Part shown: positions 1-10,415 of the stretch, one piece after another
Position numbering within the stretch: the first letter of the stretch is position 1
Layout of the letters: every line of letters begins with the position of its first letter
Origin: Rodentolepis nana
Lineage: Eukaryota; Platyhelminthes; Cestoda; Cyclophyllidea; Hymenolepididae
DNA: 20,633 bases
Direction: 5' to 3'
Assembly: GCA_900617975.1 (NCBI GenBank)
Contig: UZAE01013621.1
Span: 1-20,633, forward strand
Notes under the pieces: generated by a model
Databases searched by the model: none
Seen by the model: the letters and a program-made list of their open reading frames with translations, nothing else
Told to the model about the DNA's origin: nothing
Translations under genes and position numbers: made by a program

Positions 1-880
1 GCAAAAACTGCATTCCAAACATATTCTTTGACCCATCACAGCATAAACCCTTCACAACATTTTCTTTGGCCCATCAGAGCATAAACCCGCTCTTGGACAA
101 GGATACTACCCTAGAAAGAACCAATGAGTTCACTTAACAAGGATACTACCATAGAAAAAACCAATGAGTTCACATTCTCGGAATGACGTTTGACACAAAG
201 CTAACGTGGAAAAGTAACCGGAATGACGTTTGACACAAAGCTAACGTGGAAAAGTCACGTTGATACTAGCATAGAAAAAACCAATGAGTTCACATATCTC
301 TTAGGACGTTTGACACAAAGCTAACGTGGAAAAGTCACATTGCTCAAACCATAGAAAAAACCAATGAGTTCACATATCTCGGAATGAATTTTGACACAAA
401 GCTAACGTGGAAAAGCCACATTGCTAAACTCCAGAACGATCTCCAATAGACTGAATGTCCTGAAGCGTCTTGCTGGTAGCTCCAATAGACTGAATGTACT
501 GAAGTGTCTTGCTGGTAGCATAACGTGGAAAAGTCACATTGCTAAAATAGCAGAATGAGTCGCTAATGGAAAAGTCACATTGCTAAAATAGCAGAACGAG
601 TCTCCACTATTCACATATCTCAGAATGACTTTTGACACAAAGCTAACGGCTAAAAGTCACATTGCTAAAATAGCAGAAAGAGCTAACGTGGAAAAGTCAC
701 ATTGCTAAAATAGCAGAACGATTCTAACGTGGAAAAGTCACATTGCTAAAATAGCAGAACGAGACTCTAATAGACTATTGCTAAAATAGCAGAACGAGTC
801 TCCAATAGACGGAATGTCATGAAGCGTCTGCAGAACGCGTCTCCAATAGACTGAATGTCCTGAAGCGTCTTATTGGAGCG
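1..880 (+). repeat. Stuttered tandem fragments of LINE reverse transcriptase (thumb region)
   Basis: The word AACGTGGAAAAGT or a close variant occurs about nine times between 200 and 740, each time with different flanking lengths. The segment CATAGAAAAAACCAATGAG recurs near 150, 270 and 350, and CAATAGACTGAATGT recurs near 446, 483 and 845. Units are unequal in length and overlap, so this is not a classic satellite. The order of fragments follows the order of the RT coding sequence: each piece is repeated a few times before the next appears. Small substitutions differ between units, as expected if they come from different family members. Confidence 0.8.
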
Positions 881-1104
881 TATGGGGCTGTGCGCGCTCA
901 ACTCTAGGACCACTTAACAAGATGTTTATTTAGCCAATAATGTTGTATTGCTGTGAAATATTCAGCCGTTTGCTGTGAGCCACTCATTACAGCCACAGAG
1001 GTGACTCTCATATCAATACGAGAAGGCACACAACCAAGCATTACGACTAATTACTAGAGGAATAGACGGCCACAAACAAGCATTACGACTAATTACTGGA
1101 GGGA

Positions 1105-1800
1105 AAAAATCAACACCTATTGATGCAATGCTCCTAGTTACAGGAAGTGCCAACACCCATTGATGCAATGCTCCAAGTTACAGGAAACACATCACACCCA
1201 TTGATGCAATGCTCCAAGTTGCAGGAAACACCACAATAAGCGATGTAATGCTCCTAGTTACAGGAAGCACCACAATATGTTGTGCATGCCATGCTCCTAG
1301 TTACAGGAAGCACTACAATATGTTCCCACTGGAGCGATAAAATCAACACCTATTGATGCAATGCTCCTAGTTACAGGAAGTGCCCATTGATGCAATGCTC
1401 CTAGTTACAGGAAGCACGACAATATGATTGATGCAATGCGCCTGGTTACAGGAAGCACCACAATATGTTCTTGCCATGCTCCTAGTTACAGGAAGCACTA
1501 CAATATGTTCCCTTATCAAAGAAAAGATACACCACAATAGGTTCCTGCCATGCTCCTAGTTACAGGAAGCACTACAATATGTTCCCACATGTTCAGGGAT
1601 AAAATCAACACCTATTGATGCAATGCTCCTAGTTACAGGAAGTGCCAACAACCATTGATGCAATGCTCCTAGTTACAGGAAGCACGACAATATGCCTGCC
1701 ATGCTCCTAGTTACAGGAAGCACTACAATATGTTCCCTTATCAAAGACTGGAGCGATAAAATCAACACCTATTGATGCAATGCTCCTAGTTACAGGAAGT
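1105..1800 (+). repeat. Stuttered array of the 'DAMLLVTG' segment of the LINE
   Basis: The core ATGCTCCTAGTTACAGGAA, or a variant with one or two changes, occurs 14 times with spacings of roughly 37 to 75 bp. The core encodes MLLVTG in the intact frame. Flanks alternate between at least four variants (AGTGCC, AGCACGAC, AGCACTAC, AAACACC). A longer compound of about 110 bp is seen near 1312-1425 and again near 1575-1695. The last unit runs without a break into the open remnant starting at 1780. Mixed variants within one array suggest that several family copies were interleaved, either by an assembler or by template switching. Confidence 0.8.
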
Positions 1801-2424
1801 GCCACAATAGGTTCCCTTATAAAAGAAAAGGCCTTGATCCTGTACGAGAAGCTACTGCGCATTCCCATGGACAAGTTCTTCAGCACCTATGAGGATAGAC
1901 CAAGAAACCTGAAAACGCAATCTGGTCTAATAGAGAAAGTCATGGAACTGAAGAAAGCGTTACAAATCGATGACAAAACAAAAAGCCTCTCTCTCCCCAT
2001 GAACCCATTAGCAGACATTGATGTAGTTGACACACTTGCTAAGAAGGGGGCAACGATTTTGCAATGCATGAACCGGCCGATGTCTTTCCACACAATGAAG
2101 GCCTTAATCAGGAGAGAATTCCAGACCTCAAGGTGCAACGAAATTAAAGCTCGAACAAAGGAGAAACAGTGGACAGTGGCAATCTCCGACATACCCGACT
2201 GGCCAAGTATCGTAGCCGTTGCTGAGTTTAGACTACGTACCGGACACGATTGCTTGGCAAAACACCTTCCCAGATTGGGATTATACACTCAACCCACATG
2301 GCCTCTATGTAACCTACAGGAGGAAATGGAGAAGACCCACCTGCTTCGGTGTCCAGCCCTAAAGACAAGGATGGAAAGCCAAAGATACTGGGAAGCAAGA
2401 AGACTGCTAATGAATTGCTATTAA
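1780..2424 (+). pseudogene. LINE ORF2 remnant: RT-RNase H linker joined to RNase H C-terminus and Cys/His tail
   Basis: Open for 214 codons, but the ATG at 1780 is an internal Met of the repeated MLLVTG segment, not a real start. Residues 1-75 (SLIKEKALILYEKLLRIP, EDRPRNLKTQ, LSLPMNPL) match the linker between RT and RNase H. Residues 78-92 (ADIDVVDTLAKKGA) are the end of an RNase H domain, so the first RNase H motifs are missing and an in-frame deletion must sit near residue 77. Residues 151-195 (FRLRTGHDCLAKHLPRLG, then PLCNLQEEMEKTHLLRC) form the terminal Cys/His motif. Its first Cys is replaced by Trp (TWPLC). It is probably not functional. The family assignment is firm, the clade is not. 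Confidence 0.85.
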
Positions 2425-2535
2425 TTAACTGCTATAAATGTACCCCCCCCCTTCTTGTGGGAAGCTGAAGTTAAAGATTAAGGGCTAATGATAAATATCA
2501 TAAAGCCTGCCATTTGAAATAAATAAAATAAACTT
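2425..2535 (+). mobile_element. LINE 3' UTR and A-rich tail
   Basis: Right after the stop comes a poly-C run (about 2443-2451), then GGCTAATGATAAATATCA and GCCTGCCATTTGAAATAAAT, ending in AAATAAATAAAATAAA-type sequence. The reverse complement of this tail is found at the low-coordinate end of the dispersed repeats at 3241 and 19811, so the two families share a 3' end. The poly-C run is also shared in position relative to the tail, with a different spacing. Confidence 0.75.
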
Positions 2536-3240
2536 CTGATAACTTGAATGGTAGCATTCTGCTAGGCGCATGGATGATTCGACTGTTTCTCGGAGTATAA
2601 ACCTCCACAGAAGTTACACAACTTTCGAATAATAGTCAAATATTAAAAATTATTAATATTATTATTAATATTAAATATTTAATATTTAAAACATCTGCAT
2701 TTTTATGATCTTATTTAGTTCTCCTTATAACTGAGGTGTTAGAAATTATAAAATGTCATACATCCTGAATATTTTGAAACAAATGCATTAATTTCTCCTA
2801 ATGTACGTTGGAAAAAGAAACGCATATCTAATGATTTTCAATAGCCGTATTCGTGTTATGTATTATTTTTGAGATCATTGCTATTTATGTTTTTTTTTTC
2901 AGTTGAGGTGTTTAGGCGCTTCCTACTTTTATTTTAAAAGTAGCAACAGAACAGTGACTTTTAACTGATGCTGTAATTTAACAACTTCAAGTGGCCAATA
3001 TAGTACGTTCCATCCTTATGACCCAGAGTGATTGTATTAGTTAAGAGTACCTCTACTCAACACGAAAGAAGAGCAAACCACCTTAGCAATAAGGAAGTCC
3101 AACTGGAAGGCCAACGACGCATCAATGGAACGAGACTTCTGATACCTGAGTGCTTCAGACACATGTAATATATTGCCAGGTCTGTGTTTTTTTCTAACGC
3201 GATCCTGATTTGCCCAAGATCCATATCGAATAACTTATCT
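2536..3240. other. AT-rich intergenic stretch, no gene seen
   Basis: No coding signal on either strand. It contains a dense AT block at 2639-2692 that includes a 20-bp perfect palindrome at 2667-2686. Confidence 0.6.
2667..2686. repeat. 20-bp perfect AT palindrome
   Basis: AATATTAAATATTTAATATT equals its own reverse complement. It sits within a longer A/T-only run, so chance or slippage is a sufficient explanation. Confidence 0.6.
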
Positions 3241-4303
3241 GTTTATTTCAAATGGCAGGCGTTTTGATAGCCATCATTAGCCATTTAGCTGACTTCGGGC
3301 TTCACAGAGGGAAGGTTCATCAAAGTAGCAGAAAGTCGAGGGATGGGGAACAGAAGAGCGATTCACAGATGTAACAGAGACAGACAGACGGCCACAAAGG
3401 CAGAGAAAAGGTAAGGAGTGTACTCTGAAAGTGATGGAATATGACATACAGTGGGGTGATGGTAGTTTGAAGTCAGAAGTAGACGAATATGACATACAGT
3501 GGGGTGATGGTAGTTTGAAGTCAACTGCCGGTTAATAGATTTTTTGCCGTATGGGTCTGTTGCCCAAATATGACATACAGTGGGGTCATGGTAGTTTGAA
3601 GTCAGAGGTCAACTGCCGGTTTATAGACTTTTTGCCGTGTTAGGGTTAGATCAACTGCCGGTTTATAGACTTTTTTGCCGTATGCGCATACACAATGACA
3701 TACAGTGGGGTGATGGTAGTTTGAAGTGAGAAGTTGTGACATATAGTGGGGTGAGGGTAGTTTGAAGTCAGAAGTCCACTGCCGGTTTATAGACTTTTTG
3801 CCGTATGAGTATACTTTGTAACATACAGTGGGGTCATGGTAGTTTGAAGTCAGAAGTCAAGGCATACAGTGGGGTCATGGTAGTTTGAAGTCAGTGGTCA
3901 ACTATACAGTGGGGTGATGGTAGTTTGAAGTGAGAAGTCAACTACCAGTCAATAGACTTTTTTCCGCATAAGTATACGTTGCCCAGGGTGCACCACATGG
4001 AGGTTGTAAGTACACGTTGCCCAGGGTGCACCACGTGGAGGTATGCCGTTTGAGTATACGTTGCCCATTGGTTTATAGACTTGTTTGCCGTATGAGTATA
4101 CGTTGCCCGTCAATGGGGTGATGGTAGTTTGAAGTGAGAAGTCAACTGCCACAATGGGGTCATGGTAGTTTGAAGTTAGAAGTCAACTGCCTTTAATAGA
4201 CTTTTTTGCCGTATGAATATACGTTGCCCAGGTTATAGACTTTTTGCCGTATGAGTATACATTGGCCAGGGTGCACCACATGGAGGTAAGTCTATCGCAG
4301 ACC
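3241..4303 (-). mobile_element. Dispersed retroelement copy A, internally inflated
   Basis: The 3' tail lies at the low-coordinate end (TTTATTTCAAATGGCAGGCG). Then come the CTTCACAGAG segment, a GGGGAACAGAAGAG segment and the GACAGACAGAC segment. The 5' part follows (TTGCCCAGGGTGCACCAC, GGAGGTAAGTCTATCGCA) and ends near 4303. An uninflated copy of the family is about 345 bp (compare 19811-20155). Here the middle is reiterated to about 1 kb. No long ORF belongs to it, and no clear RNA polymerase III box pair was seen. Confidence 0.7.
3440..4280 (-). repeat. Stuttered array inside dispersed repeat copy A
   Basis: The word GTGGGGT[GC]ATGGTAGTTTG or a near variant occurs ten times between about 3450 and 4170. 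The segment TATAGACTTTTTGCCGTATG and variants recur about eight times, and GTATACGTTGCCC about five times. As in the LINE array, fragment order follows the order of the element and each piece is repeated before moving on. Unit ends do not coincide, so this is not a simple tandem duplication. Confidence 0.8.
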
Positions 4304-4647
4304 ACTTTTCCCAAATCTAATAAGGAATTGCTAGATTAGCCTACTTGTTATTTCTCAATAGAAGGGCGCTTATTGTCATGATATTGCATTTATTAAAACA
4401 ATTCTGATTTTCTAATTATGCATAGTTTTTTATTTTTATCACAGCAATGGTATTGTACAACGAAGGTTTCACAAGTGCACATTTTGCGTTTCTACTTGTG
4501 GCACAGTTAAACAAGGATATAATAAGCCATTAAATAGGGTGATTGATATCTCAAAGAGACAAATGAAACGCACTCAAAATAAGTTAATAAATGATTAATA
4601 TTGATCGTAAATATTCCTATTGGTCGAAAGCTTAGAGATTATTGAGA
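4304..4647. other. Intergenic stretch between repeat and arrestin gene
   Basis: AT-rich and without a convincing exon. A short open stretch beginning with ATG at 4446 has no family likeness and no matching splice phase. Confidence 0.5.
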
Positions 4648-4656
4648 TATATAAAA
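4648..4656 (+). promoter_or_regulatory. Possible TATA box of the arrestin gene
   Basis: TATATAAAA lies 36 bp upstream of the proposed ATG at 4692. Such a word is common by chance in DNA this AT-rich, and the spacing would leave a very short 5' UTR. Confidence 0.25.
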
Positions 4657-4691
4657 TTATCTCAGAGTTGTCTTTAAAACCTATTAGAGTC

Positions 4692-4722
4692 ATGAACCGC
4701 ATTCGTGCTCCTCCTCAAATAG
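4692..4722 (+). CDS. Tentative first exon of the arrestin gene
   Basis: ATG plus ten codons (MNRIRAPPQI) and one extra base before GTGGTT. That is phase 1, as needed to join the exon at 5037, whose acceptor follows a good pyrimidine tract (GTTGCCCCTCCTGGTCCAG). The segment is more GC-rich than its surroundings. It is too short for homology, and another upstream exon could be the real one. Confidence 0.4.
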
Positions 4723-7700
4723 GTGGTTTATTTTAATAGCATATTTGTTTAAAGCGTGTCACTAATCCAATAGTTTGTGGTAATTTTTACAGTATACGAC
4801 AAATTATTATACACTAATATATTTAAATGCATTTTATCCCAGTATCTATCTTATTTTCCTATAAATGCTTTAGCCAATTAATCAACTATATATAAATTAA
4901 GTATTTTTTAAGAAGAGAATTTCAAACCTAGTTTTACCAATAAATATGCAAAGACCAAAAAATTACTTTTCCTTCGATTTGTTTTAAATTTTAAAGTATT
5001 TTTTCTGCCTTTAAAAAGTTGCCCCTCCTGGTCCAGTGGCGGATGTAATTCGTCTGGAGCTAGAAGCTAGAGAGGTGCCTCCTGGCCGAAGGATGCTCGG
5101 CCGAGTTTACCTCTCAACAGTCCAGCCGTCTGTTGTGGAACGCATTAATTTAGTGGTTGCCAAGGCTACAATTGTCACCCACCCCAATGAAAACGTGCAT
5201 GTGGTAGGTAAAATATACCGTTAACTTTCCTGTGATTTGGTGGTGCAGATTGCCCTCACAAACTATGAATGTACTGAAGTTCAAAGCGTAGCCTGAGTTT
5301 GATTGACTAAAAATAATTTGAAAACAATGATTTTGTTTGTAGAATTGTAAAGCCACTTTAATTATATCAATCGGTTAAATTTATCTGAAGTGGTTAGAAG
5401 GTACCTCTGTCAGTCCGTTCAACAATTGTAATTGTGTTCGTATAGGAAAAAGGAGTATTTTGAGGTTTATTTCTTATGTGTCCATTATGACTCACATTAT
5501 TGACTCATTTTGAGTTCTACTCATCTGAAGTAAACCCTCATCGTGGAAATTAATGTAACGAGCAAACTCCTAAATTGACTGACTTATCAATGAGCTCTGA
5601 ACACCGTGGATACGAACCCAGTTGTTAATTCTTGAAATTGAAAGGCGGCCAGCTTAATTGCTTCGAAACTCACCTTAAGGCATTGTAGCTCTCCGCTTAT
5701 ATTCGAACTTTCATTTAGCTCCTCTTAAATTGTTAAATCGTTCACCAATAATCAATCTACTCTTAACCATAATGACACTAGCGTTTAACTGGCTTAATAA
5801 CTATATCGATTAATAGCCATATCTTCCTTATATAACATCATTATTTTAGCTGATAGGAATAAATGCATAAATAATTTATTAAAATTTATTTACTTATCTA
5901 AACTCTAACTTAGCATATCTGAATAGTGCAGTCTCCTATACGGTTGCGTACCTTTTTTACCAAATCTAATTGAATTTGCATTTTCTATCTCAAGAGTGAT
6001 AGAGGAACAACCAGTGTCACCCATCTTCCAGTCAATGTGATACGTCCAGCGTCCCGTTCGCTTGTTGGTAGACAAGCACTCACTGCTATTCGACCCGCGC
6101 CAACATCTATCACAACTCTAGATCCAGTTATTAGACAACTATACTTCCAACCTGGCCAATTTGCTATACCTTACTTGCTCTACATGCCTGAGACAGAAAT
6201 GCCCTCGTTTGCCTACGCTCACCCCGAAACTGGATGTGCTTTTGTCGTTAAGTGAGTTGTCCATCCCTTGTCATATTTTGCATCCCTTTCACGATTGAGC
6301 ATGACCATTTAACGATGAATAAATATCCTAATGCATTGGAAAAGGGCGTAGTCACTTTAAAGGGGGAGGGGGAATTTTATCAATAGATAACAGTAGTGAG
6401 ATTTAAGTTGTCACTAGAAAACTATTTCCTCTGATCGCCAGAATTATAAAGTTAATTGATTTTCTATCAGAATCATCTTGTTTAATCCATTCTCCAAATA
6501 GTTTAGCATTTGGCATCATCTGAAACCTTCACAGTGCAAATTGACTACAATGTTTCTACATTACCTGGCACTTTTAAATAATAACTTAATTGAATCACCT
6601 GTGTTAAATATATAGGGGTTATTTATTTTTTTTGGGTGAGGAGATTTTGAAAGTCGTTTACAAGGTAATTAAAGGTAGATATGTGATGACTGATAGAGGC
6701 ATGCCCTTATTAATTCTGAGTTACTACGCAGTTATACGTTGTATTGAATGTCAAGTAATGGATTACTGAATTGTCATAAGTGCGTAAATGGTAGACCAAG
6801 GTAAATGCATGAGAAATATTTGAGCATGATGCTTAAAATGACATACTTCGATTAATTATCGTATAGCGAATGCCGGCAAATAATACAAGACGAATTACCA
6901 TGAGAGACAAATTGGGAATAAACCCAATCATTCAGCTTTACCATCTTAGGGATTCAAAGCACCCAGGACACGGATTAAATTATCTATTAATTGAAGTCAA
7001 GTAGTTAAATATAAAATAATAGACAGTTTTGAATGTTGAACACCAATGGGTTTCCGCAATTTTTACCTAAGTCATTACTAAACTCTGAAAACCCTGTACT
7101 TCGAGAGCGCAGTGGTGCTTGTTCCTACAGTTGTCTCAGGTTCCCAGTAGAGTCATCGTTGGTCCTTGGGCAGTTTATCATAATTAGGGGAAGAATTATT
7201 CTTTTGAGTAAGCAACACCACCAAGGCTAGCCAATGAGACCACTTGCAGATATGCACAGGAATCGCCAAACCAATTCTATTCTGCTTGATAGCAAATGGA
7301 AGCACTATTTTAAATCGTCAGTGATTCATCCTATTCAGTTGATGAAGGAGAAGGAGACCTTAGCTAAAATTATACAAATTCCATTTCTCATCGGTTGAGG
7401 ATACGATAACAGGAGGCAGTGTGGAGCGTGTTTAATGAAAAAATCATTTCAATGTACACAAAAATGGAGGTTTTACGCAAAAACTTGATTTATGAGTCTT
7501 TCAACTAATAACACACACGAATATATGAATTTTTCAGTAGTGCCATACGATAATGGAGGCTTAATACATTTGTCAAACCGATAAGATATTTTAAAAATAA
7601 TTGTATACTTGTGTACGGAGCAATGTATTCTTCTTCCTATTAATTTTTCCTAATTTTGGTTTATGAAATATGGTTCACACAAGCAAATCTAGCTAATTTA

Positions 7701-8880
7701 CATTGTTTAGAAATCGGTAATTTACTGATTTTGTTTTCAAACCCATTTTAGCACCGCGTTGCGACTATACCTCTACCTGAGTGGTGCACTTTACATAACC
7801 CAAGCAATTCCATTATGGTTGCCTGCACTTGGAAGTGATGATCATTTTATATCCTCAACACATGAGAACAAATTCCAAATTGTCGTAAGTTCAATGCTAT
7901 TAGTTCTCGGTCATATATAACGGAGACTTCATATTAGATAACAATGTTTAAATTGCGAATATTTAAAAACGAAGGTCATATTTCCAATTGGCTGGCAAGT
8001 TAACGAAATTCAAAATAGTATGCATTTAAACAATTGAGGGGGGAAGTGGGTGGGTGGTTTCCATTAACATGCAATGACTCATTACTTGGGCTGTTTTGAT
8101 TGATCGATATTCTCATTATTTTATAACTGTTGGCTTTTAATATGCGTCGAGATGCGTGCAGAATGACTTGCTTAAATATTGCATCGTTACTAGTAAACTT
8201 TTATCGGTTCTGACTTATACGTCAATAAAGGTTTAAAAAATATTATTTTATAAAAAATATCGTTTCTTTAATGTCACTTAAATGGTGAGTGAGCTCAAGA
8301 ATAACTTTTAGCTTAAATATATCCAAGTGTAATCAAACGATATTATAACTTGTGGGGAGTTTCTATTTAAACAATATCTTATAATTTTGTAATCCATGAA
8401 ACTTTTAGTGAATTCTGGCCTTGTAATGATTAACATTTTGGCCTATTACTGTCCTTACAAATGCCATGTTTGCAACTTTTGTGGCCAACGAGGACACCTT
8501 AGTGCTCAGAACGAAACACGAATTTAGAAAGAAGTGTGTCATCCAAAAAGTTGAACAAGCAGTCAGTGGGGTGACAAAGTCAAGGGCTAACCCAACTGAG
8601 TTTAAGTAGGGGAACGAAAATGAGCAGAAGAATCTGGACAAACGTGGTAGAGCAACAGGCCGAAAGGAGGGAAGAAAAGAAGGCAGGATCTTGAAGCAGC
8701 TTTTGCAGTAGTCAATGAATCGAGTCTTGGATCGAAAGGGAAGGCTATGGAGATGATAAAAAGTGGTAATCATCCTGTGAAACCTATTTTAAATGTAGTA
8801 TTCTGTTCCAGACGTCTGAGTCGAGCTCCTTGAATCAGTTGAAGCAAAAAATAACTGGGGCTATGAAGAAGTGGTTGAGG

Positions 8881-8913
<33 letters not shown>

Positions 8914-10415
8914 GGGGGAGTGTGGAGCAATGATTTAACAGCCAAATGTAGTTCCTGCGAACTTCTGTATAGCTACTCATCCAAAGTTGATCGAAATCTC
9001 TAATGTTAGTGCCAATCTAACTGAATCTGCATCAGTTATTTGAGTGATCCATCTCTCCCTCCCCTTCTAAAATTAAAATAATTCATCGAGAAGGAATGTG
9101 GAAGCACTTGAAGAAGTTTCCATAAAAAAGACGTAGCTTAAGAAAAGGGGGTTTCAAAGTGACAATATAGTTATAAAAAAAGGAGTAAACATTTTTGTTT
9201 GGCGATATTAATGTTTTGCAATATGTTTTCCACTATTATTGAAATAACAATTGACATTAAATATTTTTCTAAGAACTGTAACGAATCGTGCAATGCTCCA
9301 CAAAATTCGTGCAGATAAATAATTAGTTTTCGCTATAGTAGCGATAAATTTCCCTGTCCTTTTTCTTAACCAAATTTTGATTTATAATTTGGAAAATTTT
9401 CACAAAATTTCCGTTACATGCATATAAGGGGGGTGGTAATAAACGTCAAAGAATGATTAGAAACCCATAAAAGTAATCAGTATCCAGTATTTGGAGTATA
9501 TCGAGCAATCATGGGAATCGACGTGATTTTTTTGGAAATTTTCTTAAATAAACGTCGTTTTTGGTCTCTTTTTCAAGCAGTTCTATGCTTCTATTAATAA
9601 AAACAGAAGTATTTCATATAGCATACTATCGTAAAATCCTTTCGCAATAATGTGCCATTCACCTCACTTATAGTCCCCAAGGAAGTACTATCTTAGAGGG
9701 GATGAAGTGAAAGTCGCAGTTGGATTTTTCACTGATTCAGGAAAGACTCCTGAGGCGAGAATAGTTTGTCGCATCACTTGTCGAGCTGGAAATGTGGTTG
9801 AAATGCTTGAGATTGTGGAATATAAGAAGTTGGAGGAAGTTCAACCACCTGCATCTGAAGTGCTTCGAGAAATGGGTCAAAGAACTGGCACTCGATGGAA
9901 AAAAATGTATGAAACGACTGATTTGGTGCTGGAAGACTATTTGAGTAACTCTTACAATGCTCCAGAGTTTAATCTAACTTATTGGCTACAGGTAAGCTAC
10001 ACTTATTAAATTTAAAACTATAATTTTCCCATTTCATAGTAAATAAGTATTAATTTACTTCCAAAACGATTTCAAACTATATTGATATTTTCTTTTAATG
10101 AAGTAACTCACACTAGATTACCAAATAAAAGATTAATGAAGCCGATTTGGAAAAGGTACATTGGAATGTTAAATTATTTTATTATCGTCGATCTTTGTAA
10201 TTAATTTGTTAGATATATTTTGAAGTTTGTAATTTAATCTCTCCCCCCCCCATTTTATTTTTAATTTGATATTTTAGGTAAAGCTTGATAATAAAGAATA
10301 TGAAGCTCCAATTGCTCTTGTTGATTATATGGCAGAGGGAAACTTCAAACCACCTCAAATCAGTTCTGAGGTTCATGGTCGAAGACAATTTCGGCAGATT
10401 CCCAAGCAGCCATAG
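4692..10415 (+). CDS. Arrestin-domain protein (alpha-arrestin-like), six exons
   Basis: Exons: 4692-4722, 5037-5203, 5995-6251, 7752-7884, 9674-9991, 10278-10415. All junctions are GT-AG, and phases agree throughout (1, 0, 2, 0, 0). This gives 347 residues and a TAG stop at 10413-10415. Residues 13-155 read as an arrestin N-domain (IRLELEAREVPPGRRMLGRV, then FQPGQFAIPYLLYMPE and AHPETGCAFVV). Residues about 197-325 read as an arrestin C-domain (KYYLRGDEVKVAVGFFTDSG, then LTYWLQVKLDNKEYEAP). Known family members are cytosolic adaptors for receptor trafficking and ubiquitin ligases. I see no PPxY motif and no long tail after the C-domain; the protein is short for the family (often about 400). 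Exons 2-6 are strong; exon 1 (MNRIRAPPQI) is tentative. A more divergent arrestin subfamily is possible. Confidence 0.82.
4723..5036 (+). other. Arrestin intron 1
   Basis: AT-rich, with a clear 3' pyrimidine tract. No other feature seen. Confidence 0.4.
5204..5994 (+). other. Arrestin intron 2
   Basis: The donor is GTG|GTAGGT; a second donor four bases on (GTAAAA) would break the phase. The acceptor is TTTTCTATCTCAAG. No repeats or other genes seen inside. Confidence 0.7.
6252..7751 (+). other. Arrestin intron 3
   Basis: Donor GTGAGT, acceptor CCCATTTTAG. It contains short G-rich words near 6360 but no recognisable element. An open stretch at 7033-7230 has no family likeness. Confidence 0.75.
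7885..9673 (+). other. Arrestin intron 4 with long G tract
   Basis: Donor GTAAGT, acceptor CACCTCACTTATAG. A less AT-rich segment lies at about 8430-8930 and ends at a 30-base G run. It has some open stretches but nothing I recognise. The rest is AT-rich. Confidence 0.75.
8883..8912. repeat. 30-base poly-G run
   Basis: Thirty consecutive G, then A, then five more G. Long homopolymers are error-prone in sequencing, so the true length is uncertain. Confidence 0.85.
9992..10277 (+). other. Arrestin intron 5
   Basis: Donor GTAAGC, acceptor GATATTTTAG. AT-rich, with a poly-C run near 10242-10250. No other feature. Confidence 0.8.

Larger units (their letters stand above)
1..2535 (+). mobile_element. 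Decayed non-LTR (LINE) retrotransposon, 3' half
   Basis: Fragments read in order along a LINE ORF2. The reverse-transcriptase C-terminal part is seen as pieces such as NEFTYLGMTFDTKLTWKSHI (about 140-420) and RLNVLKRLAG (about 450-500). Next come WGCARSTL and LYCCEI (about 880-960), then EKAHNQALRLITGG read across frames (about 1018-1105). IDAMLLVTG, SLIKEKALILYEKLLRI, the RNase H end, a Cys/His motif and an A-rich 3' tail follow. RNase H plus a terminal Cys/His motif is known from the I/Jockey-type superfamily; the exact clade cannot be fixed by eye. Stops and frameshifts are frequent before 1780, so the copy is dead. The 5' half lies outside the window. Confidence 0.8.

Noticed and set aside
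1105..1800. CRISPR-like array (14 short repeats with variable spacers)
   Set aside because: The spacers are themselves flanking pieces of the same LINE coding sequence, and the host is clearly eukaryotic.
1887..2288. 133-codon open frame on the minus strand
   Set aside because: It lies opposite the LINE remnant, whose + strand reading shows clear RNase H and Cys/His motifs.
3277..4152. Short minus-strand open frames over the dispersed repeat
   Set aside because: They recur wherever the repeat occurs (also at 16545-16823 and 19827-20351) with different frames and ends, so they are repeat sequence, not genes.
8405..8773. Open frames, including a Cys-rich stretch resembling a zinc knuckle (CNFCGQRGHLSAQN)
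   Set aside because: The last Cys of the knuckle is absent, stops interrupt both sides, and nothing else of a gag-like protein is present; it lies in an intron.
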